Below, in pieces: positions 39,955 through 50,256 of a stretch of 64,000 nucleotides of DNA; within the stretch, counting starts at the first letter, position 1, and every line of letters starts with the position of its first letter. Source of the stretch: Nocardiopsis ansamitocini (GTDB lineage Bacteria > Actinomycetota > Actinomycetes > Streptosporangiales > Streptosporangiaceae); the NCBI RefSeq assembly GCF_030268225.1, contig NZ_BSQG01000007.1:1-64000 (forward strand), given 5' to 3'. Made by a program: the position numbers and the translations under genes. The notes under the pieces were generated by a model. That model saw nothing but the letters and a program-made list of their open reading frames with translations, was not told where the DNA came from and did not search any database.

Positions 39955-40905
39955 ATGAGCGTGCGTCCCTCGGGGATCCACCACGTCACCGCCATCGCCA
40001 CCGACCCACAGGCCAACGCAGACTTCTACCGCAACGCACTGGGGATGCGCCTGGTCAAGCAGACAGTCAACTTCGACTCTCCCGACACCTACCACCTCTA
40101 CTACGGCGACCGTGCGGGAAACCCGGGAACCGTTATGACCTTCTTCCCGTGGCCCGGAGCACCCAAGGGGCGTATCGGTGCGGGCCAGGCCACGGTCACT
40201 TCCTTCTCGGTGCCGGAGGGGTCACTGGGCTGGTGGCAGAACCACCTGGCAGGGCTGGGAGTGGAGTCCAGCCGCCCGGCCGAACGCCTGGAGGAGGACG
40301 TGTTGAGTCTGCGCGACCCCGACGGACTGGTCATCGAACTGGTCGCCAGCACCGACCACCACGACACCGACCCCTGGGACGGCGGTCTTGTCCCGGTCGA
40401 GCACGCCGTTCGGGGTATCCGCGCGGTCACCCTGACCGAGCGCGAGTACGAGAAGACCGCGACCATGCTCCAGAGCCAGCTCGGATTCACCCTCGCAGCC
40501 GAGCAGGGCGACCGCTTCCGCTTCCGCACCGGTGCGGCCACCGACGGGGTCGGTACCGTTGTGGACGTCATCGCCGCGCCCAATGCACGTCAGGGCCACG
40601 TCGCGGCAGGGACCGTCCACCACGTCGCCTACCGCGCGCCTGACCAGCAGGCCCAGGCCGCCTGGCAGCGCGATCTGCTCGAACAGGGCGTCGACGTGAC
40701 CGAGATCCGGGACCGCTCCTACTTCACCTCCATCTACTTCCGCGAGCCGGGCGGAGTGCTGTTGGAGATCGCCACCGACGGGCCCGGTTTCGACTACGAC
40801 GAGCCGCTGCTGGCACTTGGGCGCGCACTCCAGCTCCCGCCGTGGTTGGAGCCCAACCGCAGCCAGATTGAGCGGGCGCTGCCCGGACTGAGCGTGGGGG
40901 AGTGA
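39955..40905 (+). CDS. VOC ring-cleaving dioxygenase (MhqO-like)
   Basis: A 316-residue protein of two vicinal-oxygen-chelate modules. His9/His10 in GIHHVTAI, Glu in LVIELVAS, His in VHHVAYRA and Glu in LLEIATDGPGF are likely metal ligands. It resembles MhqO-type dioxygenases, which cleave hydroquinones and catechols. The substrate is inferred from the family. Its stop lies just before the esterase start, and the pair recalls mhqO-mhqD in Bacillus quinone resistance. The IclR regulator is divergent. Confidence 0.82.
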   Translation: MSVRPSGIHHVTAIATDPQANADFYRNALGMRLVKQTVNFDSPDTYHLYYGDRAGNPGTVMTFFPWPGAPKGRIGAGQATVTSFSVPEGSLGWWQNHLAGLGVESSRPAERLEEDVLSLRDPDGLVIELVASTDHHDTDPWDGGLVPVEHAVRGIRAVTLTEREYEKTATMLQSQLGFTLAAEQGDRFRFRTGAATDGVGTVVDVIAAPNARQGHVAAGTVHHVAYRAPDQQAQAAWQRDLLEQGVDVTEIRDRSYFTSIYFREPGGVLLEIATDGPGFDYDEPLLALGRALQLPPWLEPNRSQIERALPGLSVGE

Positions 40906-40910
40906 GTACC

Positions 40911-41540
40911 GTGGCCGACCTCGGTTTCGAGCACGTGTTCCATCCGGCGGCCACGCCGGGCGGCCCGACCCTGGTTCTCCTGCACGGCACCGGAGCCGAC
41001 GAGCACGACCTGATCGGCCTGGGGCAGCTGCTGGCCCCGGGGGCGGCACTGCTGTCACCGCGCGGCAAAGTCAACGAGCACGGCGCCAACCGCTGGTTCC
41101 GCCGTCTGCGCGAGGGCGTCTTCGACGTCGATGACGTGATCGACCGCTCAGGCGAACTCGTGGAGTTCGTCGAAGCCGCGACGGTCGCCTACGGGATCGA
41201 TCCGGCGGGCCGGGTCGCGGTCGGCTTCTCCAACGGCGCCAACATCGCCGCTGCCACGCTGCTCCTGCACCCCGGGGTCTTCGGTGCGGCCGCGCTGTTC
41301 GCGGCAGCCGCACCGTTGCAGGACCGGGAACCCCGGCAGGTGGATCTGTCGGGTACCCGGGTGTTCATGGGAGCCGGCGTGGCCGACCCGATCACCACGA
41401 TCGACCAGGCCCGCCTGCTCGCCGAGCAGCTCCGGCAGCGCTCGGCGGACGTGCGGTTGCGCGAACACCCCGGTGGTCACGCCTTGCCGGCCGCTGTACT
41501 GGACGAGGCCCGGCAGTGGCTCGGTGAAACGGCGGCCTAG
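40911..41540 (+). CDS. carboxylesterase/phospholipase family hydrolase (MhqD-like)
   Basis: A 209-residue alpha/beta hydrolase. LVLLHGTGADEHDL is the oxyanion-hole loop, GFSNGANIA contains the nucleophilic Ser, Asp is in GVADPITTI and His is in HPGGHALP. It is like MhqD and YfeH-type esterases. GTG 40911 has GGAG at eight bases; GTG 40902, which overlaps the dioxygenase stop, has no site. It probably hydrolyses ester products from the VOC enzyme, an inference from adjacency. Confidence 0.82.
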   Translation: MADLGFEHVFHPAATPGGPTLVLLHGTGADEHDLIGLGQLLAPGAALLSPRGKVNEHGANRWFRRLREGVFDVDDVIDRSGELVEFVEAATVAYGIDPAGRVAVGFSNGANIAAATLLLHPGVFGAAALFAAAAPLQDREPRQVDLSGTRVFMGAGVADPITTIDQARLLAEQLRQRSADVRLREHPGGHALPAAVLDEARQWLGETAA

Positions 41541-41711
41541 TTCCTCTCCCGAGCGCGCGTCCGTCCCGCGCGCACAGTGGGCGCCCCACCGAACCGGTCG
41601 GGCGCCCACTGCATGCCTGCCGCCACAGAATCCGGGCCGCCCACAACGGAAACGGGCGACAGCAATCTTTTCGGCTTCGCCGGGCCGGATAGCTGCGTTC
41701 GTTAACGTTCC

Positions 41712-41739
41712 GGACCTCCTGCGCAAGCGCAGGAGGTCC
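41712..41739. repeat. 13-bp perfect inverted repeat with AA loop
   Basis: 13 bases at 41712-41724 are the exact reverse complement of 41727-41739, with only AA between. It is too compact for an ordinary terminator loop, though it could act as one. It borders the gene remnant and could be the trace of a small mobile-element insertion or deletion. Confidence 0.6.
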
Positions 41740-41891
41740 TCGTCCAGCTGTTCCTCAGCAGGCCCGAGCTCGCGGCCCTGCTGGTGGACACCGTGTTCGG
41801 GCTCGACCTCCCCGTCTACGGCAAGGTCGGGATCGAGTCCGGTGATCTGTCCGATTGCGAGCCCGTCGAGTACCGCGCCGACGCGGACGTG
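41727..41891 (+). pseudogene. 5' remnant of an actinobacterial hypothetical-protein family
   Basis: In frame, 41727-41891 encodes a piece starting AQEVLVQLFLSRPELAAL and continuing DTVFGLDLPVYGKVGIESG and then CEPVEYRADADV. This looks like the beginning of a family of streptomycete proteins with a PD-(D/E)XK nuclease-like core, in which the YRADAVV strand is followed by the rest of the domain. After that point the homology stops, and translation runs on into unrelated sequence ending at 42032. No start codon with a ribosome site is visible. The family identification is from memory. Confidence 0.4.
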
Positions 41892-42310
41892 ACAAGAGAA
41901 AACGGCGCAGTCGGCCCGTTGGCCCGTCTGCCCGTTCATCCTGCGAGCCCGGCCGGCCTGCCCGGTCGTGACTACTCGTGCTGTGCCCTGACGATGCCAT
42001 CGCCCGATGGCGCGCGATGCCGATCGACATGACATCCCGGCCGGGTACCGTCCCCGCTCGTGCTCGGTCCCGACACCACACCGGTGCCGACCTCTGCGGA
42101 GCAGGCCGCGAAATCCCCTGAGCCGGCCGCGCCGTCGGCTCTCGCGCACAGCGGCGACACCAGGGCGCTCGACGCGCGGCCACCGGGCACGGCGCCGCCG
42201 AACTCCTCGACCGACCGGGGGCCGCCCCGGACGGAACCTGTCTGAAATCTCGGACACGACCTCTGCTCCGGCCCTGGCCCAAAACGGGTGGAACCGGGTC
42301 CAATGGACCC

Positions 42311-43855
42311 ATGCCCACCGCAGACGAAGTCCTGGTCGGCCCCTGGCCGCCCACCGCAGCCGAGGTCGTCTCCGTCGCCCGCGCCGGCGCCACCGTTCGC
42401 CTCACCGACGACGCGCTCAAGGCCGTCCTCGCGGGTCGCCGGCGCGTCGACGCGCTCGCGGCCGCGGAGACACCCGCCTACGGGGTGAGCACGGGCTTCG
42501 GTGCCCTCGCCACCAGGCACATCGCCCCGGAACTGCGCGCGCGGCTCCAGAAGTCGTTGATCCGCTCGCACGCAGCCGGAGCCGGCCCCGAAGTGGAGCG
42601 CGAGGTCGTACGCGCGCTCATGCTGCTGCGGTTGCGCACCCTGGCCTCCGGCCACACCGGCGTCCGGGTCGAGACCGCCCAGGCCCTGGCCGCGCTGCTC
42701 AACGCCGGGATCACTCCTGTCGTCCACGAGTACGGCAGTCTCGGCTGCTCCGGCGACCTCGCCCCGTTGTCGCACGTCGCCCTGGCGCTCATGGGAGAGG
42801 GCAGCGTCCGTGACGCCGCCGGAACCCTCACAACGGCCGATTCCGCGCTTCTGGCAGCGGGAATCCGGCCGATCGACCTGGCCGCCAAGGAAGGCCTGGC
42901 TCTCATCAACGGCACCGACGGCATGTTGGGCATGCTGCTGCTCGCCTGCCACGACCTCGACGCGCTGTTGCGTACGGCCGACCTCACCGCGTCGATGAGC
43001 GTGGAGGCCCTGCTGGGGACCGACCGGGTCTTCGCAGCCGACCTTCAGCGGCTACGGCCCCACCCCGGCCAGGCCGCCGCCGCGGCGAACATGCGCGCGC
43101 TGTTGGCGGACTCGTCGATCATCGCCTCGCACCGCGGACCCGACTGCACCAGGGTCCAGGACGCCTACTCGCTGCGCTGCGCCCCGCAGGTCGCGGGCGC
43201 GGCCCGCGACACCCTTTCCCACGCGGTGACCGTCGCCGAGCGCGAACTCGCCTCCGTCATCGACAACCCGGTGGTACTCGACGACGGGCGCGTCGAGTCC
43301 AACGGCCACTTCCACGGCGCGCCGGTGGGCTACGTGCTGGACTTCCTGGCCATCGCCGTCGCCGACGTGGCCTCCATAAGCGAGCGGCGCACCGACCGCA
43401 TGCTGGACGTGGCCCGCTCCCACGGACTGCCCGCTTTCCTGGCCGACGACCCCGGCGTGGACTCCGGGCACATGATCGCCCAATACACCCAGGCGGCCGT
43501 CGTCTCCGAACTCAAGCGCCTGGCCGCCCCGGCGAGTGTGGACTCCATCCCCAGTTCGGCCATGCAGGAGGACCACGTGTCCATGGGGTGGTCGGCCGCA
43601 CGCAAGCTGCGCCGAGCGGTCGACGGCCTCACCACGGTTCTTGCGGTGGAGCTGCTCACCGCATCCCGTGCCCTGGAGCTGCGCGCACCGTTGCGCCCGG
43701 CACCGGCCACCGCCGCCGCGGTGGCCGTCGTGCGCGAGCGGGTCGCCGGCCCCGGTCCAGACCGTTACCTCGCCCCCGAGATCGCTGCCGCCGCCGAACT
43801 GGTCGCCGACGGCACCGTCCTGAGCGCCGTCGAGGCCGTGGCGCCACTGTCCTGA
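42311..43855 (+). CDS. hutH: histidine ammonia-lyase
   Basis: A 514-residue HutH, converting L-histidine to trans-urocanate and ammonia. The MIO-forming triad is Cys146-Ser147-Gly148 (GSLGCSGDLAPLSH), with Cys in place of the usual Ala. Other conserved parts are YGVSTGFGALA, LINGTDGMLG and SSAMQEDHVSMGW. It heads the hut cluster. A ribosome site is not obvious before ATG 42311. Confidence 0.94.
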   Translation: MPTADEVLVGPWPPTAAEVVSVARAGATVRLTDDALKAVLAGRRRVDALAAAETPAYGVSTGFGALATRHIAPELRARLQKSLIRSHAAGAGPEVEREVVRALMLLRLRTLASGHTGVRVETAQALAALLNAGITPVVHEYGSLGCSGDLAPLSHVALALMGEGSVRDAAGTLTTADSALLAAGIRPIDLAAKEGLALINGTDGMLGMLLLACHDLDALLRTADLTASMSVEALLGTDRVFAADLQRLRPHPGQAAAAANMRALLADSSIIASHRGPDCTRVQDAYSLRCAPQVAGAARDTLSHAVTVAERELASVIDNPVVLDDGRVESNGHFHGAPVGYVLDFLAIAVADVASISERRTDRMLDVARSHGLPAFLADDPGVDSGHMIAQYTQAAVVSELKRLAAPASVDSIPSSAMQEDHVSMGWSAARKLRRAVDGLTTVLAVELLTASRALELRAPLRPAPATAAAVAVVRERVAGPGPDRYLAPEIAAAAELVADGTVLSAVEAVAPLS

Positions 43856-43894
43856 AACCGATGTCCCGCGGTAACCACCAGAGAGGCTGACGCC

Positions 43895-45556
43895 ATGTCC
43901 AACGCAGGCCCCCGCCCAGTGCGGGCCGCGCGCGGCACCGAACTCACCGCCAAGGGCTGGCAGCAGGAGGCGGTGCTGCGAATGCTGCACAACAACCTCG
44001 ACCCCGATGTCGCCGAGCACCCCGACGAGCTCGTCGTCTACGGGGGAACCGGGAAGGCGGCCCGCGACTGGGCCAGCTTCGACCGGATCACCGCCTCGCT
44101 GCGCGACCTGGAAGGCGACGAGACGCTGCTGGTGCAGTCGGGACGCCCGGTCGGGATCCTGCGCACCCACGAGTGGGCTCCCCGGGTGCTCATCGCCAAC
44201 TCCAACCTGGTCCCCGACTGGGCCGACTGGGAGGAGTTCCGCCGCCTCGACGCGTTGGGCCTGACCATGTACGGCCAGATGACCGCCGGATCGTGGATCT
44301 ACATCGGTACCCAGGGAATCCTGCAGGGCACCTACGAGACCTTCGCCGCGGTCGCCGCCAAGCGCTTCGGCGCGGACCTGGCCGGGACGGTCACCCTCAC
44401 CGCAGGTCTGGGCGGGATGGGGGGAGCCCAGCCGCTGGCGGTCACGATGAACGGAGGGGTCGCCCTCGTCGTGGAGGCCGACGCAAGCCGGATCAAACGT
44501 CGCCTGGACACCCGCTACCTGGACGTACAGGCCACCGACCTGGACGACGCACTGCGCCTTGCGTCCGAGGCCCGCGCCGCTCGCCGCCCCCTGTCCATCG
44601 GGGTACTGGGCAACGCGGCGGAGGTCCTGCCCGAGCTGTTGCGCAGGGGGGCGCCCATCGACATCGTCACCGACCAGACCTCCGCCCACGATCCGCTCGC
44701 CTACCTGCCGGCGGGGGTGGACTTCGCGGACTGGCGCGACTACGCCGCTGCGAAGCCGGCCGAGTTCACCGAGCGTGCACGGGAGTCGATGGCCGCGCAC
44801 GTGGCGGCGATGGTCGGGTTCATGGACGCCGGGGCCGAGGTCTTCGACTACGGCAACTCCATCCGAGGCGAGGCCAAGACGGCCGGTTACACCCGCGCCT
44901 TCGACTTCCCCGGTTTCGTCCCCGCCTACATCCGCCCGCTGTTCTGCGAGGGCCGGGGACCGTTCCGCTGGGCGGCACTCTCGGGGGACGCAGCCGACAT
45001 CGCCCGCACCGACCGCGCCATCCTCGACCTGTTCCCCGACAACGAGCCGCTGGCGCGCTGGATCCGCCTGGCGGGGGAGAAGGTGGCCTTCCAGGGCCTG
45101 CCCGCCCGGATCTGCTGGCTCGGCCAGGGGGAGCGGGCCGCCGCGGGCCTGCGCTTCAACGAATTGGTGGCCTCCGGCGAGATCAGCGCCCCGTTGGCCA
45201 TCGGCCGGGACCACCTCGACACCGGCTCGGTGGCCTCCCCCTACCGCGAGACCGAGGCGATGCGCGACGGTTCTGACGCAATCGCGGACTGGCCGCTGCT
45301 CAACGCGTTGGTCAACACCGCCTCGGGAGCGTCGTGGGTGTCCATCCACCACGGCGGCGGGGTCGGAATGGGGCGCTCTCTGCACGCCGGCCAGGTCAGT
45401 GTCGCGGATGGCACCGAACTGGCCGCGGCCAAGTTGGAGCGGGTCCTCACCAACGATCCCGGTACCGGAGTGCTGCGCCACGTCGATGCCGGGTACCCGG
45501 AGGCCGAGGCGGTCGCCGAGCGCGAAGGGCTCCGGGTACCCATGCGCGAGGGCTGA
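43895..45556 (+). CDS. hutU: urocanate hydratase
   Basis: A 553-residue urocanase, adding water to urocanate to give imidazolone propionate, with tightly bound NAD+. The NAD-binding [18 protein letters not shown] and the essential Cys407 in [11 protein letters not shown] are seen, as is the family start [18 protein letters not shown]. Length is standard. It lies 39 bases after hutH. Confidence 0.95.
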   Translation: MSNAGPRPVRAARGTELTAKGWQQEAVLRMLHNNLDPDVAEHPDELVVYGGTGKAARDWASFDRITASLRDLEGDETLLVQSGRPVGILRTHEWAPRVLIANSNLVPDWADWEEFRRLDALGLTMYGQMTAGSWIYIGTQGILQGTYETFAAVAAKRFGADLAGTVTLTAGLGGMGGAQPLAVTMNGGVALVVEADASRIKRRLDTRYLDVQATDLDDALRLASEARAARRPLSIGVLGNAAEVLPELLRRGAPIDIVTDQTSAHDPLAYLPAGVDFADWRDYAAAKPAEFTERARESMAAHVAAMVGFMDAGAEVFDYGNSIRGEAKTAGYTRAFDFPGFVPAYIRPLFCEGRGPFRWAALSGDAADIARTDRAILDLFPDNEPLARWIRLAGEKVAFQGLPARICWLGQGERAAAGLRFNELVASGEISAPLAIGRDHLDTGSVASPYRETEAMRDGSDAIADWPLLNALVNTASGASWVSIHHGGGVGMGRSLHAGQVSVADGTELAAAKLERVLTNDPGTGVLRHVDAGYPEAEAVAEREGLRVPMREG

Positions 45557-45673
45557 CCGCCGTCGCCGGTACCCAACGAAAGGGGCCGGGTAGAGCCGAC
45601 CGGAGAGCACCCGACCACCGACCGCTGCCGGGGCGACCGTCCCGGCAGCGTGACGACCTGGAGGAAGCACGTC

Positions 45674-46891
45674 ATGAGTGACACCTTCGACGAACTGTGG
45701 GCCGACCTCGCGCCCTTGGGGCGGCACCGGTCCACCGGGGGGTACCGCCGCTACTCCTGGACCGGTGCCGACACCCAGGTGCGCGACTGGTTCGGCGCGG
45801 CGGCCACCGCGCGCGGCCTGAGCGTGGAGACCGACCGCAACGGCAACCTGTGGGCCTGGTGGGGACGGCCCGGTCCAGGAGCGGTCGTCACCGGATCGCA
45901 CCTGGACTCCGTCCCCGACGGGGGAGCGTTCGACGGCCCCCTCGGCGTGGTCAGCGCCCTGGCGGCCGTCGACGAGCTCCAGCGCCGTGGCCTGCGCCCC
46001 GCAGTGCCGCTGGCGGTCACGGTCTTCGTCGAGGAGGAGGGGGCACGGTTCGGTGTCCCCTGCCTGGGGTCGCGCCTGATCACCGGAGCCATAGCCCCGG
46101 ATCGGGCCCGCGAGCTCACCGACGCCGACGGCGTCACCTGGGCAGCCGCGATGACCGATGCGGGGTTGGACTCCGACCGGATCGGCCCCGACCCCGACCG
46201 GCTCGCCCAGATCGCGGTCTTCGTCGAACTGCACGTGGAGCAGGGGCGTGCACTCGTCCATCAGGACGCACCCGTCGGAGTCGCCTCCAGTATCTGGCCG
46301 CACGGGCGCTGGCGCCTGGACTTCTCCGGTCAGGCCGACCATGCCGGAACGACGCTCCTGGCCGACCGCAACGACCCCATGCTGCCTTTCGCGGAGACCG
46401 TTCTGGCCGCTCGCTCGGCCGCCCGCGCCCACGACGCCGTCGCAACCATCGGCAAGGTGCACGTCGCTCCCAACGGAACCAACGCGATCCCCTCCCGGGT
46501 CCGTGCCTGGCTGGACGCCCGAGCCCCCGACGAGGCCGCGTTGCGCGCGGTCGTGGCGGGGGTGGATGCCGCAGCCCGTGACGCCTCCGCCGCCCACGGG
46601 GTGGCCCTGTCCTCCTATCAGGAGTCCTTCAGCCCCGTCGTCGATTTCTCCACCGCCCTGCGCGACCGCCTCGCAGCACTGGTGGGTGGGGACCGGCCGG
46701 TTCCCATCCTCCCCACGGGGGCCGGCCATGACGCTGGTGTCCTCGCCACGGCCGTTCCCACCGCGATGCTGTTCGTGCGCAATCCCACGGGCGTCTCCCA
46801 CGCCCCCGAAGAGCACGCCGACGCCGCCGATTGCCATGCCGGGGTCGCAGCGCTCGCCGACACCCTGGCCGAACTGACCGGTGCCCGGTGA
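45674..46891 (+). CDS. M20 family amidohydrolase (allantoate amidohydrolase-like), probable N-formylglutamate deformylase
   Basis: A 405-residue M20/M28-type metallohydrolase resembling allantoate amidohydrolase and N-carbamoyl amino-acid hydrolase. Metal-binding positions: His in TGSHLDSVPDGG, Asp in FDGPLG, Glu-Glu in VEEEGARFG, His in ELHVEQG, and a C-terminal His in GVSHAPEEH. It sits between hutU and hutF, where a HutG-type deformylase would be expected, so I infer that it acts on N-formyl-L-glutamate, the product of HutF. GGAGGAA lies before ATG 45674; 24 codons of upstream frame are ignored. Confidence 0.75.
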   Translation: MSDTFDELWADLAPLGRHRSTGGYRRYSWTGADTQVRDWFGAAATARGLSVETDRNGNLWAWWGRPGPGAVVTGSHLDSVPDGGAFDGPLGVVSALAAVDELQRRGLRPAVPLAVTVFVEEEGARFGVPCLGSRLITGAIAPDRARELTDADGVTWAAAMTDAGLDSDRIGPDPDRLAQIAVFVELHVEQGRALVHQDAPVGVASSIWPHGRWRLDFSGQADHAGTTLLADRNDPMLPFAETVLAARSAARAHDAVATIGKVHVAPNGTNAIPSRVRAWLDARAPDEAALRAVVAGVDAAARDASAAHGVALSSYQESFSPVVDFSTALRDRLAALVGGDRPVPILPTGAGHDAGVLATAVPTAMLFVRNPTGVSHAPEEHADAADCHAGVAALADTLAELTGAR

Positions 46892-46922
46892 CCGGTTCCC
46901 CCATCGGCCGGACGGAGGCCCA

Positions 46923-48296
46923 ATGACCAGAGTCCACCGGTACTGGTGCGAATGGGCCCTGGTGGGCCCGCACCCGGCAGCCGCCGCCGGTGTGCTGATC
47001 GAGGTGGCCGACGGACGCATCCGCGGTGTCAGGGCAGGGGAAGCCGCACCCTCCGATGCCGAGCGCCTACAAGGCCTCACCGTTGCGGGATTCGCCAACG
47101 CCCACTCCCACGCCTTCCACCGTGCACTCCGCGGGCGCACCGGCGAACACGGCGGCAGCTTCTGGACCTGGCGGGAGAGGATGTACGCCGTCGCGGCAGC
47201 GCTGGACCCCGACTCCTATCATCGGCTGGCCCGCGCCGTCTACGCCGAGATGGCGCTCGCCGGGGTCACCTGCGTGGGGGAGTTCCACTACCTGCACCAC
47301 GGTCCCGGAGGGGTTCCCTACTCCGACCCCAACGCCATGAGCGCAGCACTCGTGGCCGCGGCCGCCGACGCCGGAATCCGCATCACCCTTCTCGACGCCT
47401 GTTACCTGTCGGGCGGTCTGGACGCGGACGGCAAGCACACCCAGCTCCGCGGCACCCAGCTGCGTTTCGGTGACGCGTCGTTCGACGCCTGGGCGCACCG
47501 CGTCGCCGACTACCGGCCCGACGGCACGCACGCGCTGCTCGGCGCCGCAGTGCACTCGGTGCGCGCCGTCCCCGAGCCAGACCTGCGCGCCTTCGTACGC
47601 CACTACGACGCGTTGGCCGAGCCCTGGCCCGCCGTGCACATCCATTTGTCCGAGCAGCCGGCCGAGAACGCCTCCTGCCTGGCCGCGCACGGCCGGACGC
47701 CCACGGGGCTGCTGGCCGACACCGGTTTCCTCGACCGCACCGCCCCCACTCTCGTACACGCCACGCATCTCACCGACGACGACCTGGACCTGCTGCGAGC
47801 CGCCCGCTCACGGGCCGTGGTGTGCCTGTGCCCCACCACCGAGCGCGACCTCGCCGACGGGTTGGCGCGCACCGCCGACTTCGGTGCCGAGGTTCCGGTG
47901 TCCTTGGGGAGCGACGGGCACTCCACCATCGACATGCTCGAAGAGGCGCGCGCGGTGGAGATGCACGAACGGCTGCGCACCGGGCGTCGTGGCACCGTCG
48001 ATGCGTCCCGACTGCTGGAGTCCCTGCACACAACAGGCCACGCCGGCTCCCTCGGATGGAAGGACGCGGGCGCACTCGGAGCAGGCAACCGCGCGGACCT
48101 GGTCACCATCGGCCTGGACAGTGTCCGTCTGGCCGGGTTCGACCCCGATCGGGCAAGCGATGCCGTCGTTTTCGCCGCGACCGCCGCCGACGTGCGCCAC
48201 GTTATGGCCGACGGCCGCTGGATCGTGCGCGACGGCGTCCACCAGCTCATCCCCGACGCCGCCCGCGTCCTCGACCAGGCAATCAAGGAGCTGTGA
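46923..48296 (+). CDS. hutF: formimidoylglutamate deiminase
   Basis: A 457-residue amidohydrolase-superfamily enzyme that turns N-formimino-L-glutamate into N-formyl-L-glutamate and ammonia. [22 protein letters not shown] is characteristic of HutF, with further metal ligands in HIHLSEQ, HATHL and GSDGHS. GGAGG precedes ATG 46923. The stop overlaps the hutI start region. Confidence 0.93.
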   Translation: MTRVHRYWCEWALVGPHPAAAAGVLIEVADGRIRGVRAGEAAPSDAERLQGLTVAGFANAHSHAFHRALRGRTGEHGGSFWTWRERMYAVAAALDPDSYHRLARAVYAEMALAGVTCVGEFHYLHHGPGGVPYSDPNAMSAALVAAAADAGIRITLLDACYLSGGLDADGKHTQLRGTQLRFGDASFDAWAHRVADYRPDGTHALLGAAVHSVRAVPEPDLRAFVRHYDALAEPWPAVHIHLSEQPAENASCLAAHGRTPTGLLADTGFLDRTAPTLVHATHLTDDDLDLLRAARSRAVVCLCPTTERDLADGLARTADFGAEVPVSLGSDGHSTIDMLEEARAVEMHERLRTGRRGTVDASRLLESLHTTGHAGSLGWKDAGALGAGNRADLVTIGLDSVRLAGFDPDRASDAVVFAATAADVRHVMADGRWIVRDGVHQLIPDAARVLDQAIKEL

Positions 48297-48301
48297 CCAC
48301 G

Positions 48302-49513
48302 ATGCGCGCCCCGAACGTGCCCCACACCCTGCTCATCGACCGCATCGGCGTCCTCGTCACCAACGATCCCGGCAACGGTCCCGGCGCACTGGGCCGCGTC
48401 GAGGACGCCGCTCTCGTGGTCGCCGACGGCCGTGTCTCCTGGATCGGTCCCGCCGCCGGTGCCCCCGCCGCCGATGTCCGGGTGGACGCCGACGGGCGCT
48501 GCCTCATCCCCGGCTTCGTCGACAGCCACTCCCACATCGTCTTCGCCGGCGACCGCAGCGCGGAGTTCGCCGCCCGTATGAGCGGACGCCCCTATCAGGC
48601 GGGCGGTATCCGCACGACCGTGGCCGCCACCCGGGAGGCCACCGACGCCCAGTTGAGGGCCGGCGCCGTGCGGTTGTTCCACGAGGCCCGTGCCCAGGGC
48701 ACCACCACCCTTGAGATCAAGACCGGCTACGGCCTGACCACTGCGGACGAGGAGCGCTGCGCCCGGATCGCGGCCCAGCTCACCGACGAGGTGACCTTCC
48801 TCGGCGCCCATGTGGTGCCCCCCGAGTACGCCGACGATCCGGCGGGGTACACGGCCCTGGTCACCGGGGACATGCTCACCGCGTGCGCACCGCACGCGCG
48901 CTGGATCGACGTCTTCTGCGAGAACGGTGCCTTCGACGCCGATGCCGCCCGTACGATCCTCGCCGCCGGACGCGAACACGGACTGCTGCCCCGGGTGCAC
49001 GGCAACCAGTTGGGCCCCGGCCCTGGTGTCGCCCTCGCCGTCGAGGCGGGGGCGGCCTCCGTGGACCATTGCACCTACCTCAGCGCCCAGGACGTCGCCG
49101 CCCTCGCCGAGGCCGCCACCCGCAGCGATCCCACGGTGGCCACTCTGCTGCCCGGGGTGGACTTCTCCACCCGCCAGCCCTATCCCGATGCACGGGCTCT
49201 CATCGACGCCGGGGCCACTGTCGCCCTGGCCGGCGACTGCAATCCGGGATCCTGCTTCACCTCCAGCATCGCTTTCTGTATCGCCCTGGCCGTGCGCGAG
49301 ACGGGGATGACCCCCGATGAGGCCCTGTGGGCGGCTACCGCCGGCGGAGCCGCGGCCCTGCGCCGCAGCGACGTCGGCGCGCTGAGGGTCGGGGCCCGCG
49401 CGGACATGGTGCTGTTGGACGCCCCCGATCCCGTCTATCTCGCCTACCGTCCAGGGGTTCCCCAGGTCGCGGCCGTGTGGAAGGACGGGGTCCTGGCTGC
49501 CGGTCGTCCCTGA
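48302..49513 (+). CDS. hutI: imidazolonepropionase
   Basis: A 403-residue amidohydrolase opening the imidazolone ring to N-formimino-L-glutamate. The metal-binding start is [32 protein letters not shown], the Cys/Asp region VDHCTYL and DCNPGSCF are typical of HutI. ATG 48302 follows AAGGAG at 11 bases; a GTG at 48293 overlaps the hutF stop but lies too close to that site. It completes the cluster. Confidence 0.95.
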   Translation: MRAPNVPHTLLIDRIGVLVTNDPGNGPGALGRVEDAALVVADGRVSWIGPAAGAPAADVRVDADGRCLIPGFVDSHSHIVFAGDRSAEFAARMSGRPYQAGGIRTTVAATREATDAQLRAGAVRLFHEARAQGTTTLEIKTGYGLTTADEERCARIAAQLTDEVTFLGAHVVPPEYADDPAGYTALVTGDMLTACAPHARWIDVFCENGAFDADAARTILAAGREHGLLPRVHGNQLGPGPGVALAVEAGAASVDHCTYLSAQDVAALAEAATRSDPTVATLLPGVDFSTRQPYPDARALIDAGATVALAGDCNPGSCFTSSIAFCIALAVRETGMTPDEALWAATAGGAAALRRSDVGALRVGARADMVLLDAPDPVYLAYRPGVPQVAAVWKDGVLAAGRP

Positions 49514-49592
49514 GACGGTCACGACGCTCGGACCGGCTCTTCCGGGGCCTGGCCACCGCCCGCTGAAGGCCACCACCCACTACGCTCGCCCC

Positions 49593-50141
49593 ATGCCCGG
49601 TACATACGACTACGTCGTGCTGCTGCGTCAGGACCCCCGCCCCGACCCCCTGCGCCAGTGGGTGGACCTGATGGAGGTCGTCTCCGGGGTGCCCCGGTAC
49701 CGGCTCTACGAGGTCGCGGCGCTCCTGGCCCCGATTCCCGAGCCGATCCGCGCCTGGACTCCGCTGGCGCGGGTGGTCGCGGAGTTCGAGCGCTTCGGCG
49801 TGGAGATCTCCCAGCACGCTGCGCGTCACCCCGGCGTGGCCCCCGGGGTCGACGACCGGCTCCTGGCGGCCCGAGCCGAGCTCCTGGAGCGCCGCGACCG
49901 GGAACAGGCATACGCTGCGCTGTCGCGGGCGGCGCGGGCGCTGCACCACGATCGTGCCGGACGCGCGGTGGCCGGACCGCGCGCCCTGCTGCGCCGCCGT
50001 AGCGCCGATGCCCAGTGCGCTCCCGTCCACCGGGCGGCGTCCGTGCGGTCGCGGGGGCGCGGACATCGCGGCTGCTGGACCACACCCGCTCTGATCCTGT
50101 TGGCGGCTGCTGTGAGTGCTGTTGCTTTCTGGCTCGCCTGA
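49593..50141 (+). CDS. conserved protein with C-terminal membrane anchor
   Basis: A 182-residue protein I do not recognise. Residues 1-~110 are globular with a Tyr/Asp-rich start (YDYVVLLRQDPRPDPL) and amphipathic helices. Residues ~110-160 are Arg- and Ala-rich. The last ~18 (PALILLAAAVSAVAFWLA) form a membrane helix, so it may be tail-anchored, with the rest in the cytoplasm. It follows hutI by 79 bases on the same strand, without strong evidence of shared function. Confidence 0.6.
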   Translation: MPGTYDYVVLLRQDPRPDPLRQWVDLMEVVSGVPRYRLYEVAALLAPIPEPIRAWTPLARVVAEFERFGVEISQHAARHPGVAPGVDDRLLAARAELLERRDREQAYAALSRAARALHHDRAGRAVAGPRALLRRRSADAQCAPVHRAASVRSRGRGHRGCWTTPALILLAAAVSAVAFWLA

Positions 50142-50256
50142 GCGGTCCGCGTCTACGGCCCATCCGCCGCTAACCCACCTGTAGCACCCCTGAAACACGG
50201 TCCGCGCACACTGAAAGCCAGATGCGCGACAACCCCAGTCTGTGTGGAGGTGCGGC

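Larger units (their letters stand above)
41541..42310 (+). other. 770-base non-coding/degenerate stretch
   Basis: This is the largest gap before the end of the hut region. It holds a long perfect palindrome (41712-41739) and directly after it a gene remnant (41727-41891). The rest has only spurious frames, with GC-rich composition but no ribosome sites or known domains. The hutH promoter must lie in the last ~200 bases. Confidence 0.5.

Noticed and set aside
41784-42032. 82-codon frame as a functional small gene
   Set aside because: Only its first half resembles a protein family and it lacks the rest of the domain and a ribosome site, so it is treated as a remnant.
43052-47140. 1362-codon open frame on the minus strand across hutH-hutF
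   Set aside because: It is the antisense shadow of confirmed hut genes in GC-rich DNA, with composition typical of a reversed frame and no ribosome site or family match.
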